A stretch of DNA of 64,000 nt from CAZTTG01 sp964615935 (lineage in GTDB: Bacteria > Planctomycetota > UBA1135 > GCA-002686595). The position numbers and the translations under genes were made by a program. How positions within the stretch are numbered: position 1 is the stretch's first letter; every line of letters starts with the position of its first letter. The stretch spans positions 38,282 to 102,281 of the forward strand of contig CAZTTG010000007.1 of assembly GCA_964615935.1 (NCBI GenBank), in the 5' to 3' direction. Under the pieces are notes generated by a model that saw only the letters and a program-made list of their open reading frames with translations, was not told where the DNA came from and ran no database searches. Below, piece by piece: positions 52,934 through 62,581 of the stretch.

Positions 52934-54562
52934 ATGCTGATCCTAAGGGCCCTCGCGAGAATAACTCCCAGTTCTGGACGGCCCTCGCCGCCCCTGGCTG
53001 CGTTGCACCTCTTCCGAGTATCGCCCAATACGCGTCATCGGCGCGCCTTGCCAGGGACGCCGAGGACTCGCCCAGAACGGGGAGTTCTTCCCGCGCGAAC
53101 CCCAAGCAGCAAGCACCGGGCGTTCTTCCGGACCGCGATCTCCGCCCTCCTGGCCTTGCCCCTTCTGGCTTCCTCGGTGGAGGCGGACGGCAAGCTGGCC
53201 GTCAAGGCCGGGCGCATCATCACCCAGGCCGGTGACGAGATCGAGAACGGCGTCATCGTGATCCAGGGCGGCCGCATCGCGGCCATCGGGGCCGAAGGCG
53301 AGGTGCAGATCCCCTGGGACGCCCCGGTGATCGACGGATCGGAGCTGGTGGCCTTCCCAGGCTTCGTGGAGGCTCACTCCTCGCGCGGGATGGACCGCCC
53401 CAACGAGAACGTGGAGGTGGCGCCCTACCTGTCGATCGAGGACTCGATCGACCCGGTGAACTTCTACTTCCAGGACAGCCTGCGCTGGGGCGTGACCACC
53501 ATCAACGTCCAGCACGGCCACAACTGCGCCATCGGCGCGCGGGGCCTGGTGGTGAAGCCCATCGGCATGACCGTCGAGGAGATGATGGTCGTGTCGCGGG
53601 TGGGCCTGAAGGTGTCCACCCTCAAGAGCGGACGCTCGCGGGCCACCCAGACCCAGCTCCTGCGCGACACCTTCGGCGACCTGCGGCTGTACCTGGAGGA
53701 CCTGGTGCAGCAGAAGAAGGACGGTCGCGACACGGCGCGGCGGGAGGCCCTGTATCAGGGCCGCGACCTGGAGGGCGAGAACGCCAAGGGGCGCCCGATG
53801 GGCGGGAGCGCCTGGAAGGTAGCCGAGCTCGAGCTGGTGCCGCGGGGCGAGGTGGACGAGCAGAAGGAGCCCCTCCTGCACCTGGTCGAGGGCAAGCTGG
53901 ACGCCTACTTCTGGTGCGGGGCGCCCATGGACGTGGCCGCCGCGATCGAGATCGCGCGGGACAACGGCTTCCTGGCGCGCACCAAGCTGGTGGTCTCCAA
54001 CTCCTGCTGGAAGGCGGCCGACCAGATCCAGGCCGCCGGGGTGCCGGTGATCCTCACCGGGTCCCTGACCCACATCGAGCGCGACGCGATCACCGGCGAG
54101 GAGACCGAGACCTTCGTGCCGGGCGTCTTCCAGGAGAAGGGGATTCCCTACTGCCTGAGCTCGGGCAACTCGACCACCCAGTCGCTGTGGTACCAGGCGG
54201 CCCTGGCGGTGGGGCTGGGGCTGGAGCGCCAGCAGGCCCTGGACGCGGTCACCACCGCGCCGGCCGGGATCCTGGGGCTGACCGACCGGGTCGGCAGCCT
54301 GGAGGCGGGCAAAGACGGGAACGTGGTGCTCTTCTCCGGCGATCCCCTGAGCTCCAGCTCGCTGGTGCAGCACGTGATCATCGAGGGCCAGCACGTCTAC
54401 GACCGCTCCAAGGACGTGCGCGTCAAGCACCTCCAGAGCGGCGAGCGTCCGCCCGGAACCCAGGCGACGGGCGCCGAGCCGCCGCCGGAGCACGATCACG
54501 GCGAGGGCGAGGAGGAGCACGGAGAGGGCGACGACGAGAAGGACGAGGACAAGGAGAACTGA
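52934..54562 (+). CDS. Exported amidohydrolase-like protein 4, repeat element read in frame within its 5' end
   Basis: A 542-residue protein (as annotated). ATG 52934 with GGAG upstream is the only usable start: between the repeat element (52953-53098) and the signal-peptide core AISALLALPLLASSVEADG no ATG or GTG is in frame. The element is thus translated as about 49 Arg/Pro-rich residues between MLILRA and the signal core. The enzyme part has FPGFVEAHSSRGMD (one His), WGVTTINVQHGHNCAIGARG, and NVQ/SSGN in place of metal ligands. The tail HDHGEGEEEHGEGDDEKDED is His/acid-rich. Probable pseudo-enzyme; export may be affected by the insert. Confidence 0.72.
   Translation: MLILRALARITPSSGRPSPPLAALHLFRVSPNTRHRRALPGTPRTRPERGVLPARTPSSKHRAFFRTAISALLALPLLASSVEADGKLAVKAGRIITQAGDEIENGVIVIQGGRIAAIGAEGEVQIPWDAPVIDGSELVAFPGFVEAHSSRGMDRPNENVEVAPYLSIEDSIDPVNFYFQDSLRWGVTTINVQHGHNCAIGARGLVVKPIGMTVEEMMVVSRVGLKVSTLKSGRSRATQTQLLRDTFGDLRLYLEDLVQQKKDGRDTARREALYQGRDLEGENAKGRPMGGSAWKVAELELVPRGEVDEQKEPLLHLVEGKLDAYFWCGAPMDVAAAIEIARDNGFLARTKLVVSNSCWKAADQIQAAGVPVILTGSLTHIERDAITGEETETFVPGVFQEKGIPYCLSSGNSTTQSLWYQAALAVGLGLERQQALDAVTTAPAGILGLTDRVGSLEAGKDGNVVLFSGDPLSSSSLVQHVIIEGQHVYDRSKDVRVKHLQSGERPPGTQATGAEPPPEHDHGEGEEEHGEGDDEKDEDKEN
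52953..53098. mobile_element. MITE-like palindromic element (type 2) inside a coding region
   Basis: Imperfect terminal inverted repeats (TCGCGAGAATAACTCCCAGT from 52953, matched by the complement of GGGGAGTTCTTCCCGCGCGA ending at 53098) flank a core, 52989-53060, nearly identical to that of the element at 47080-47246 (CCCCTGGCTGCGTTGC, CCGAGTATC, AATACGCGTCATCGGCGCGCC, GCCAGG). It carries no stop in the frame of the amidohydrolase gene. Confidence 0.72.
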
Positions 54563-54565
54563 GCC

Positions 54566-57388
54566 ATGCTGCGACTTGCGCTCCCCACGGCCGTCCTTCT
54601 CGCGCCCCTCGGCGCGGCCCTCGCGCGGGGGCCGTCCGCCGGCGAGGGCTCGGGGGTGGTGGCCATCCAGGCGGGCACCATCCACCTGGTGGAGGACGGC
54701 CGCGTCCTCCGCGACGGCGCGACCCTGCTGGTCGAGGACGGCATCGTCCGCGCCGCGGGCAGCTCGGTGGAGATCCCGCCCCACGCCCGCGTGGTGGACT
54801 ACGGTCCGGACGCGGTCATCATTCCCGGCCTGGTGGCCGCCAACAGCGGCTACGGTTCGCCCACCGCCTCCCCGCGCACGGCCGATACCGGCGTGCGGGC
54901 CGTGGACAACTTCGACTTCTTCAGCAGCGGCTACCTGGTCGACCTGGCCGGAGGCGTGACCAGCGCCTACGTGGCCCCGGCGCGCCGGCGCCTGATCGCC
55001 GGCCAGGGCGCGGTCGTCAAGCTGGCCGGTGAGAGCCCGCAGCGGCGCGTCCTCAGCGAGTCCGCGGCCATCCACGGCGCCATCAGCGCCGAGGCGCGCA
55101 ACGCCCCCGGCTACTGGGAGCCCCCGGTGCCGGCCACCGTGGACGTGGGCATGGGCGTCGAGCAGAAGCAGCTCCCGCGCACCACCATGGGCGCCATCCT
55201 GGCCCTGCGCGAGCTCCTGGAGATCGCCCGCGGCGGCGAGGACGACGGCGAGTACGGGCCCCGGGCCGCCGCGGGCCTGCGGGCGATGATGGAGGCCGGG
55301 CTGCCCTGGCGCCTGGGCGCGATCACCGAGACCGAGATCCGCGCGCTGGTCCGCGTCGCCCGCAGCGAGAAGCTGCCCCTGGTGATCGAGGGCGGCCGGG
55401 ACGCGGGCGCCCTGGCGGCGGAGCTCAAGGAGATCGGCGCCTCGGTCGTGGTGGAGGTGGACTTCGTCCCCAACGCCGGCGGGCGCGACCGGGGCAAGGC
55501 CGCGGGCGCGGTCTGGCCGTCCCATGACACGGCCGCCGCCCTGGCCGCGGCGGGGGTGCCCTTCGCCCTGGCGACCTCCGACCCGGTGCGCACCCGCGAC
55601 CTGCGCTTCTGCGCCGGGGTGGCCAGCCGGGGCGGGCTCGACCCCGAGACCGCGCTGCGCTCCATCACCCTCGACGCCGCCGTCATCCTGGGGGTGGGCG
55701 ATCGGGTCGGCAGCCTGGCCGAGGGCAAGCACGCCGACTTCGCGGTGCTCAACGGCCCCCCGATGTCGGCCACCTCCAGCGTGCTGGCGACCTGGGTCGA
55801 CGGCGAGGTCGCCTGGAAGAGCCCCTCCAACGAGGCGGTGGTCCTCGAGGTCGGGGAGCTGTACTTGGGCGACGGCAGCGTGCTGCGCCCCGGCCAGCTC
55901 CTCATGCGGGAGGGCCGGATCATCGAGGTGGGCCAGCAGGTGGCGCACCCCATCGGAGCCGCGGTGGTCCGCGCCCCCGCGGCCATGCCCGGCATGATCG
56001 ACGCTCTCGGCCACCTGGGCCTGGAGGGCTCGAGCAAGCTGCCCTCCACCAACTTCCCGCTGAAGCGGATCGTCGAGCCCGGCGATCGCGTCGATCGGCG
56101 GGTGGCCCGCGCCGGCGTGACCACGGTGGTCCTCTCGCCGCGCGGCTCCTCCCGGACCGGAGCGCCGGTCATGGCCTACAAGCCCGCCGGCTGCGAGCTG
56201 GAGGAGATGGTCATCGCCGACCCCGCGGCCCTGCGCCTGAAGTGGACCGAGCGCAACCGCTTCGATTCGGGCAAATCGGTGAGCGATCTGCTCAAGAAGG
56301 TCGTCGAGTACGACAAAAAGTGGAAGGACTACAAGGCCGCCATGGCCGAGTGGACCCCGCCGCCGCCCGAGCCCGTGGAGGAGAAGGAAGAGGAGAAGGA
56401 GGAGGAAAAGGCCGACGAGAAGAAGGAGGAGGACGAGAAGGACGACAAGTCCAAGAAGAAGGAAGAGGAGGAGGAGGACGCCGATCCCCTCACGGGCGTC
56501 TGGGAGGGCGACTGCCCGCGCCTGCAGCTCCTCCTCGACGGTGAGAAGGTGAGCGGCAGCCTGCGCTGCCCGACCCAATCCCACGAGCTGGTCGGCGTGG
56601 AGGGCTCCTACGTCGATGGGGCCCTCGAGCTGTGCGGCATCGGCGACTCCGGCTGGGTCCGCATCTCGGCGAAGCTCGAGAAGAAGAAGGGGCTCGTGGG
56701 GGAGATCTCGAGCGGCGGCGAGGCGTTCCCCTTCGAAGCCCAGCGGACGGCGAAGGAGTATCCGCGCGCGGATCGCCCCGAGCGCCGCAGACCTCCCAAG
56801 GTGGAGAAGCCCAAGCCTCCCAAGGGAATGCCCAAGGAGCCCGGGATCAACGACAAGCTCGAGCCCCTGCGCCGCGCCATGCGGGGCGAGGGGGCCGTGG
56901 TGGTCGAGGTCGACCGCGAGGACGAGATCCTCGAGTGCGTGGCCGCCTTCGAGGGGGCCGGCATCGCCCCGGTGCTCTTCGGCGCGGCCGAGGCCTGGCG
57001 GGTGGCGGACGAGATCCGCGGACGGGTGTCCGGCGTGCTGCTCTCCCACACGGTGCTGACGCACTCGGCTCGCGAGGGCCTGCAGAGCCTGCGCAACCGC
57101 TACGCGCAGCTCGCCGACGCGGGCATCCGGGTGGCCTTCCACAGCGCCGCCGAGGAGGGCGCCAGCGAGCTCCACCTGATGGCGGCCTACGCCGTCTCGC
57201 AGGGCATGAGCCCCGAGGGCGCCCTGCGGGCCCTGACCGGGGACGCCGCCGCGCTGATGGCCATCTGCGACCGCGTGGGGACCCTGCGGGCCGGCCTGGA
57301 CGCCGACGTGATCCTGCTCGACGGGCCGCCGCTGGCGCCCGGCACCAGCGTGCTGCGGGTCTGGGTCAACGGCGAGGAGGTGCGCTAG
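54566..57388 (+). CDS. Exported tandem amidohydrolase-like fusion (two domains)
   Basis: A 940-residue protein formed by two consecutive amidohydrolase-like chains. The first (about 25-430) has strand 1 as IPGLVAANSGYGSP (no His) and ends SITLDAAVILGVGDRVGSLAEGKHADFAV. The second (about 435-940) begins VLEVGELYLGDGSVLRPGQLL and has MPGMIDALGHLG, again without HxH, then a Pro/Glu/Lys-rich insertion of about 70 residues (about 595-665), a small beta-domain (GVWEGDCPRLQLLLDG) and the end ALTGDAAALMAICDRVGTLRAGLDADVILL. Signal peptide 1-21. Both halves appear non-catalytic. Its stop overlaps the next start (TAGTG). Confidence 0.82.
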   Translation: MLRLALPTAVLLAPLGAALARGPSAGEGSGVVAIQAGTIHLVEDGRVLRDGATLLVEDGIVRAAGSSVEIPPHARVVDYGPDAVIIPGLVAANSGYGSPTASPRTADTGVRAVDNFDFFSSGYLVDLAGGVTSAYVAPARRRLIAGQGAVVKLAGESPQRRVLSESAAIHGAISAEARNAPGYWEPPVPATVDVGMGVEQKQLPRTTMGAILALRELLEIARGGEDDGEYGPRAAAGLRAMMEAGLPWRLGAITETEIRALVRVARSEKLPLVIEGGRDAGALAAELKEIGASVVVEVDFVPNAGGRDRGKAAGAVWPSHDTAAALAAAGVPFALATSDPVRTRDLRFCAGVASRGGLDPETALRSITLDAAVILGVGDRVGSLAEGKHADFAVLNGPPMSATSSVLATWVDGEVAWKSPSNEAVVLEVGELYLGDGSVLRPGQLLMREGRIIEVGQQVAHPIGAAVVRAPAAMPGMIDALGHLGLEGSSKLPSTNFPLKRIVEPGDRVDRRVARAGVTTVVLSPRGSSRTGAPVMAYKPAGCELEEMVIADPAALRLKWTERNRFDSGKSVSDLLKKVVEYDKKWKDYKAAMAEWTPPPPEPVEEKEEEKEEEKADEKKEEDEKDDKSKKKEEEEEDADPLTGVWEGDCPRLQLLLDGEKVSGSLRCPTQSHELVGVEGSYVDGALELCGIGDSGWVRISAKLEKKKGLVGEISSGGEAFPFEAQRTAKEYPRADRPERRRPPKVEKPKPPKGMPKEPGINDKLEPLRRAMRGEGAVVVEVDREDEILECVAAFEGAGIAPVLFGAAEAWRVADEIRGRVSGVLLSHTVLTHSAREGLQSLRNRYAQLADAGIRVAFHSAAEEGASELHLMAAYAVSQGMSPEGALRALTGDAAALMAICDRVGTLRAGLDADVILLDGPPLAPGTSVLRVWVNGEEVR

Positions 57389-58674
57389 TGCTGAGGTTCG
57401 ACGCGAGACCGCTCCTGGCTCTCCTGGCCCTGGCCGCTTCGGTCGGAGCCGAAGGAGAGCCCGCGGCCGGGGAGCGCGAGGGCCCCACCCTGGTGCTCAC
57501 CGCCCGCAAGATCCTCCCCTGCACCCTGGAGGGCCCGCGCGTGATCGACAACGGTCACCTGGCCCTGCGCGACGGGAAGATCCTCGGCCTGGGGCCGGGC
57601 CCCGGCGAGTACGAGGGCGAGGTGCTGCGCGAGGACTGCGGCGAGGCCTGGCTGATGCCCGGCGTGGTCGAGATGCACAGCCACATCGGCGGCACCTTCG
57701 ACATCAACGACATGGTCTTCCTGACCAACCCCGAGCTGCGGGCCAACACCTCGGTGGTGCCCGACAACTCCATGATGCAGCTCGCCCGGGCGGGTGGGGT
57801 GACGACCATCCTCTACATCCCCGGCTCGGGCACCAACATGGGCGGCCAGGGGATCATCGTCAAGACCGGCCTGGACCGCTTCGACGACATCGTGGTGCGC
57901 AACCCGGGCTGCCTGAAGATGGCCCAGGCGGGCAACCCCGAGCGCTGGTGCTTCGGCGTGGGCCGCAGCTTCATGAACTGGAACACGCGCAACACCTACA
58001 AGCGCGGCCTGGCCTATGCGCGGAGCTGGAAGGACTACGAGGAGGGCCGCGGCGAGAAGCCCGAGGTCGACCTGCAGCTCGAGCTCTTCCGGCCGCTGAG
58101 CACCGGGGAGCTGCCGATCCTCTCGCACACCCAGATCTACCAGGTCGTCCTGGCCACCATCACCATGGTGCGGCAGGAGCTGGGCCTGAACGTCTTCATC
58201 GGCCACGGGTCATTCGACGCCTGGCGCCTGGGAGCGCTGGCCCAGGAGGCGGGGGTCCACGCCGTGCTGGGGCCGCGCAACGCCGACATCCCCTCGACCT
58301 CGATGGCGCGCTTCTCGGGTAGCAATCCGGAGAAGATCGTGGGCATCGCCGCCGGCTACCAGCAGAACGGGCACCAGATGATCGCGTTCAACACCGACGC
58401 GCCGGTGGTGCCTCAAGAGGAGCTTCCCCTCCAGGCGGGCCTGGGCGTGCGCCTGGGCTTCGAGAACCGCGACATGGCCGCCATCCGGGGCCTGACCATC
58501 ATCCCCGCCATGATCGGGGGAGTGGACGGCGAGATCGGCTCGCTGGAGGCGGGCAAGGACGCCGACGTCCTGATCCTCTCCGGCGACGTGGCCGACCCGC
58601 GGACCTGGATCCAGCGGGTCTACGTCGAGGGCCAGGTGGTCTACGACACCGAACGGGAGCCGCGGCGCTGGTGA
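57388..58674 (+). CDS. Exported metal-dependent amidohydrolase (catalytic type) a
   Basis: A 428-residue exported enzyme with an intact binuclear-type site: HSH (His97, His99 in MPGVVEMHSHIGG), SHTQIYQ (strand 5 His), FIGHGSFDAW (strand 6 His) and FNTDAPVV (strand 8 Asp). GVTTILYIPGSGTNMGGQG and TIIPAMIGGVDGEIGSLEAGKDADVLIL are family marks. It may hydrolyse a C-N bond of a peptide-like or cyclic amide; the substrate is unknown. It starts with GTG overlapping the preceding stop and is followed by two similar enzymes. Confidence 0.85.
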   Translation: MLRFDARPLLALLALAASVGAEGEPAAGEREGPTLVLTARKILPCTLEGPRVIDNGHLALRDGKILGLGPGPGEYEGEVLREDCGEAWLMPGVVEMHSHIGGTFDINDMVFLTNPELRANTSVVPDNSMMQLARAGGVTTILYIPGSGTNMGGQGIIVKTGLDRFDDIVVRNPGCLKMAQAGNPERWCFGVGRSFMNWNTRNTYKRGLAYARSWKDYEEGRGEKPEVDLQLELFRPLSTGELPILSHTQIYQVVLATITMVRQELGLNVFIGHGSFDAWRLGALAQEAGVHAVLGPRNADIPSTSMARFSGSNPEKIVGIAAGYQQNGHQMIAFNTDAPVVPQEELPLQAGLGVRLGFENRDMAAIRGLTIIPAMIGGVDGEIGSLEAGKDADVLILSGDVADPRTWIQRVYVEGQVVYDTEREPRRW

Positions 58675-60026
58675 TGCGCATCCTCCGCGAGATCCGGGTC
58701 TCCTCGCTCGCCGCGGGCCTGCTCTGGGCCGCGCTGGCGTGCCCGTCCGCCGTCGCATCCGAGGGCGGCGCGACCGCCGAGGCCGCCCCCGCCCCGCCGG
58801 GCGAGGTCGGCGCCCGTGTGATGCCGCCGGGCGAAGCCGGCGGACCGGGCCTGGCCCTGCGCGCGCGCAAGATCCTGACGGCCACTCGCGCGGCGCCGGG
58901 CTTCGTGGACAACGGGACCCTGCTGGTGCGGGACGGTCGCGTCGAGGCGGTGGGTCCGACGGCCGAGATCGAGGTGCCCGAGGGCTACCAGGTGATCGAC
59001 GTGGGTCAGAGCTGGCTGATGCCCGGCCTGGTCGACGCGCACACCCACTCCGGCAGCCGGGGCGACTACAACGACATGGTCTTCCAGACCAACCCCGGCC
59101 TGCGGATCAGCGCCGCGATCACCCCCGGCTGGACCAACCTGCACCGCGCCATGGCGGGGGGGGTGACCACGGTCCTGTCCATCCCGGGCTCGGGCACCAA
59201 CGTGGGCGGCCAGGGCATCCTCATGAAGACCGGGCCGGGCACCTACGAGGAGATGCTGGTCCGCAACCCCGGCTCCTTCAAGCTGGCCCAGGGGGACAAC
59301 CCCACGCGCTGGGGCTACGGCATGGGCCGCAGCATGATGAACTTCCACCTCCGCAGCCTGCTCCGCTGCGGGCGGGCCTACTGGCGGGGGTGGCGCGAGT
59401 TCGAGGAGAGCGGGGGGTCCGAGCCCGAGCGCCGGATCCAGCACGACGTCTTCCGCGACCTCAACGAGGGGCGCACCCAGATCTCGGTGCACACCCAGTA
59501 CTACCAGCTCGTGCTCACCACGATCACGATGCTCAAGGGCGAGTTCGGCCTGCCCACCTACATCGACCACGGCACCTTCGACGGCTACCGCACGGCCGAG
59601 CTGGCCCAGGAGCTGGGGGTGGCCGCGATCATCGGGCCGCGCCAGATCAGCATCGACAGCCGGCGCTTCCCCAACGACATCTCCGGGAGCATCGTGGGCT
59701 GCGCCGGCGAGTACCAGGCGCGCGGGCACCAGCTCGTGGGCTTCAACACCGACGCGCCGGTGGTGGCCTCCGAGGAGCTCTCCGTGCAGAGCGCCATGGG
59801 GGTGCGCTACGGCTTCGACAACTCGCAGATGGACGCCGTGCGCGGCGTGACCATCGTGCCGGCCATCGTGGCCGGCATCGACGAGCGCGTGGGCAGCCTG
59901 GAGCCGGGCAAGGACGCCGACATCCTGGTGCTGGACGGCGATCCCGCGGACGCGCGCACCGCGGTGCGGACGGTCTATCTCGAGGGGCGCAGGGTGTACG
60001 AGTTCGGGGAGGCTCCCGGATGGTGA
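58674..60026 (+). CDS. Exported metal-dependent amidohydrolase (catalytic type) b
   Basis: A 450-residue exported enzyme closely like the one just upstream: HTH (His123, His125 in MPGLVDAHTHSGSRGDYNDM), VHTQYYQLV, YIDHGTFDGYR and FNTDAPVVASEE give the metal ligands. It shares FQTNPGLR / MTVxxPGSGTNVGGQGIL-type segments with its neighbour, so the pair arose by duplication. Signal peptide SSLAAGLLWAALACPSAVAS. Start ATG 58674 overlaps the stop (TGATG); GTG 58671 is equally possible. Confidence 0.85.
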   Translation: MRILREIRVSSLAAGLLWAALACPSAVASEGGATAEAAPAPPGEVGARVMPPGEAGGPGLALRARKILTATRAAPGFVDNGTLLVRDGRVEAVGPTAEIEVPEGYQVIDVGQSWLMPGLVDAHTHSGSRGDYNDMVFQTNPGLRISAAITPGWTNLHRAMAGGVTTVLSIPGSGTNVGGQGILMKTGPGTYEEMLVRNPGSFKLAQGDNPTRWGYGMGRSMMNFHLRSLLRCGRAYWRGWREFEESGGSEPERRIQHDVFRDLNEGRTQISVHTQYYQLVLTTITMLKGEFGLPTYIDHGTFDGYRTAELAQELGVAAIIGPRQISIDSRRFPNDISGSIVGCAGEYQARGHQLVGFNTDAPVVASEELSVQSAMGVRYGFDNSQMDAVRGVTIVPAIVAGIDERVGSLEPGKDADILVLDGDPADARTAVRTVYLEGRRVYEFGEAPGW

Positions 60027-61273
60027 TGTCGCGGCGAATCGCGGCGGTGCTGGCGGCCCTGGCGGCCGCCGGCCCGACCCTGGCCTCGGACGGCGAGGCC
60101 GCCCCGGCCATCGCGCCCCTGGCCGAGGGCGAGACCGGCTGGGTGCTGCGCTGCGCCAAGGTGCTCACCATCGACGGCGAGGACCGCGTCCTCGACCCCG
60201 GCACGGTGATCGTGCGCAACGGCAAGATCGCCGCGGTGGGGGAGGACCTCGCCGCCCCCGAGGGCTTCGAGGTGCTCGAGTTCCCCACCGCCTGGGCCAT
60301 ACCCGGCCTGGTCGAGATCCACTCGCACGTCCACACCGGCGGCTGGGGCGACATCAACGACATGGTGCGCACGGTCAACCCGGAGCTGCGCGCCTCGGCC
60401 ACCATCCGGCCCTCGAACGAGCTCATCCGGCGGGCCTGCTCGGCGGGAGTGACGACCATCTTCGGAATCCCCGGCAGCGGAACCGCCATCTCGGGCTTCG
60501 GCGTCCTCTTCAAGGCCAAGACCTCGGGCACCTACGACGAGATCATCAGCGCCGAGCGCGGCGCCATGAAGGTCGCCCAGACCCACAACCCCGAGCGGGG
60601 CGCCGGCGACCTGGGCTCCACCCGAGCGGCGCTCTCGTGGATCCTGGCGGACGTCAACGACCGCGCCCTGGCGGCTGCGGAGCAGGGCCGCTTCGACCTG
60701 GCCCTGGAGGACCTCAAGCGGGTCCACGCCCAGGAGCTGCCGGTCCTGGTCCACTGCGCCGGCAACGACGGGGTGGCCAACACGGTGCGGACCTGGGCCA
60801 TCCGCTACGACACGCACGCCTTCGTCAGCCACGGCAGCTTCGACGGCTGGTACGCGGGCCGCTTTGCGGCCGAGCACGGGGTGCCCGTCAACCACGGCCC
60901 GCGCACCATGAACTGGCGCTCCGGCCAGGTCGAGGGCCGGATCGTGAGCAGCGCCGCCGAGTACGTGAGGGCCGGGGTTCCGAACTTCTCCCTGTGCACC
61001 GACGCCAGCGTCATGCCCCAGGAGGAGCTCTTCCTGCAGGGGGCGGTGTCGGCGCGCCTGGGGGCCGATCCCTACCTGATGCTGCGGGCCGTGACCATCC
61101 ACCCGGCCCGGACCTTCGGGATCGACGACCGCGTCGGCAGCCTCGAGGCGGGCAAGGACGCCGACGTCGTGATCTACAGCGGCTCCCCGCTGGACCCGCG
61201 CTCGCGGGTGGAGCTGGTCCTGATCGACGGCCGCGTGCAGTACGACCGCAAGCACGATGGACAGTGGTTCTGA
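60020..61273 (+). CDS. Exported metal-dependent amidohydrolase (catalytic type) c
   Basis: A 417-residue exported enzyme, third of the metal-competent set: HSH (His101, His103 in IPGLVEIHSHVHTGG), LVHCAGND, FVSHGSFDGWY and LCTDASVMPQEE. GVTTIFGIPGSGTAISGFG and AVTIHPARTFGIDDRVGSLEAGKDADVVI are family marks. It differs most from the other two in the strand-5 region, so its substrate may differ. ATG 60020 has GGAGG seven bases upstream and overlaps the previous gene by 7 bases. Confidence 0.85.
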   Translation: MVMSRRIAAVLAALAAAGPTLASDGEAAPAIAPLAEGETGWVLRCAKVLTIDGEDRVLDPGTVIVRNGKIAAVGEDLAAPEGFEVLEFPTAWAIPGLVEIHSHVHTGGWGDINDMVRTVNPELRASATIRPSNELIRRACSAGVTTIFGIPGSGTAISGFGVLFKAKTSGTYDEIISAERGAMKVAQTHNPERGAGDLGSTRAALSWILADVNDRALAAAEQGRFDLALEDLKRVHAQELPVLVHCAGNDGVANTVRTWAIRYDTHAFVSHGSFDGWYAGRFAAEHGVPVNHGPRTMNWRSGQVEGRIVSSAAEYVRAGVPNFSLCTDASVMPQEELFLQGAVSARLGADPYLMLRAVTIHPARTFGIDDRVGSLEAGKDADVVIYSGSPLDPRSRVELVLIDGRVQYDRKHDGQWF

Positions 61274-61288
61274 GCGGATGAAGACCTC

Positions 61289-62581
61289 ATGAGTACCTTT
61301 GCAACCCTGCTAGCCGCCACCGCCCTGCTGGCCCAGGAGCCGACCGCCGCGTCGGCCCCCGCGCTCGAGGGGGGCCAGGGCCTGCTCGCCCTCCGGGTGG
61401 GGCGGGCCGAGACCGTCTCCCACGGGGCGATCGAGCACGCGGTGGTCCTGATCGAGGACGGCAAGATCGTCGCCATCGGGCAGGACCTGGAGGTGGGGCG
61501 AGGCATTCCGGTCCTCGACCGTCCCGACTGGGTGGCCATGCCCGGCCTGGTGAACTGCTACTCGCGGACGGGCATCGACGGCCAGGGGGGGTCCGACTTT
61601 GCGCCACACCTCTCGGCGGAGAAGCTGGTGCTCGCGCGCGACACCGCCTTCGGGGAGCTCCTGGAGGCGGGGGTGACCACCCTGGCGCTGTATCCACCGG
61701 CCTCGGGGGGCATCTCCGGCCAGGCGGTCGCCGTCCGGCCGCGGGGCGAGACCCGCGCGGAGATGCTGATCGCGGAGGGCTCCTACCTGAACGTGCTGTT
61801 CCGGTCGGACTCCAAGATGAAGAAGATGATCCGCGACGGCTTCGAGAAGGTCGACGAGTACGGCGAGAAGGAGAAGAAGGCGCGCGAGAAGTACGACGAG
61901 GAGGTCGAGAAGGCCAAGAAGAAGAAGTCCAGCAAGAAGAAGGACGAGGACGAGAAGAAGAAGGAAGAGGAGGAGGAGAAGGCGGAAGAGATCGGGCCCT
62001 ACGAGCCGCCCGAGCTCGATCCTAAGGTCAAGGCCTTCATGGACCTGCGCGCCAAGGAGCTCAGCGCCCTGATCACCATCGGCAAGGCGGGCGACTTTCT
62101 CCACCTGGTGGACGCCATCGGCGAGGAGGACTTCCGCTGGTCGCTGCGCATCCAGATGAGGGGAGAGCTCGACGTCTTCCACGTGGCCGACCGGATCGGC
62201 GAGCTGGAGTGTCAGGTGGTCTGCGAGCCCAACATCACCCTCCACCCGAATACCATGCGGCAGCGCAACATCCCCCGGGAGCTGGCGCAGGCCGGCGCCA
62301 GCATCATCTTCATCCCGCGCTCCGACAGCACCACCGCGCAGGAGGTCTGGCGGAGGGACGTCGGCGAGATCGTCGCCGCCGGCATGGACCGCGACCTGGC
62401 CCTGCGCGCGATGACCCTGGCGCCCGCGGAGCTGCTCGGCCTGGCCGAGCGCCTGGGCAGCCTGGACGAGGGCAAGGACGCGAACATGGTCTTCCTGAAC
62501 GGCGACCCCTTCGAGCCCGCGACTCGGGTGGAGGCCGTCATGCTCGAGGGCGATTTTGTCCACGGTGAGGTGGAACGATGA
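61289..62581 (+). CDS. Exported amidohydrolase-like protein with Lys/Glu coiled insertion (metal site lost)
   Basis: A 430-residue exported protein. Signal peptide FATLLAATALLAQ; strand 1 is MPGLVNCYSRTGIDG without His. GVTTLALYPPASGGISGQAVAV matches the catalytic paralogues. A run of about 60 charged residues (about 180-240, EKEKKAREKYDEEVEKAKKK) is predicted as helix. DFLHLVDAIGEEDF and CEPNITLHPNTM stand where metal ligands should be, and NxP/SDSTT replaces the strand-8 Asp region. The end MTLAPAELLGLAERLGSLDEGKDANMVFL is normal. Its stop overlaps the next start (ATGA). Confidence 0.8.
   Translation: MSTFATLLAATALLAQEPTAASAPALEGGQGLLALRVGRAETVSHGAIEHAVVLIEDGKIVAIGQDLEVGRGIPVLDRPDWVAMPGLVNCYSRTGIDGQGGSDFAPHLSAEKLVLARDTAFGELLEAGVTTLALYPPASGGISGQAVAVRPRGETRAEMLIAEGSYLNVLFRSDSKMKKMIRDGFEKVDEYGEKEKKAREKYDEEVEKAKKKKSSKKKDEDEKKKEEEEEKAEEIGPYEPPELDPKVKAFMDLRAKELSALITIGKAGDFLHLVDAIGEEDFRWSLRIQMRGELDVFHVADRIGELECQVVCEPNITLHPNTMRQRNIPRELAQAGASIIFIPRSDSTTAQEVWRRDVGEIVAAGMDRDLALRAMTLAPAELLGLAERLGSLDEGKDANMVFLNGDPFEPATRVEAVMLEGDFVHGEVER

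Noticed and set aside
52943..57175. A 1410-codon open frame on the minus strand
   Set aside because: Antisense to the amidohydrolase genes; rich in His, Gln, Val and Arg with no recognisable domain or signal, and it crosses several real gene boundaries.
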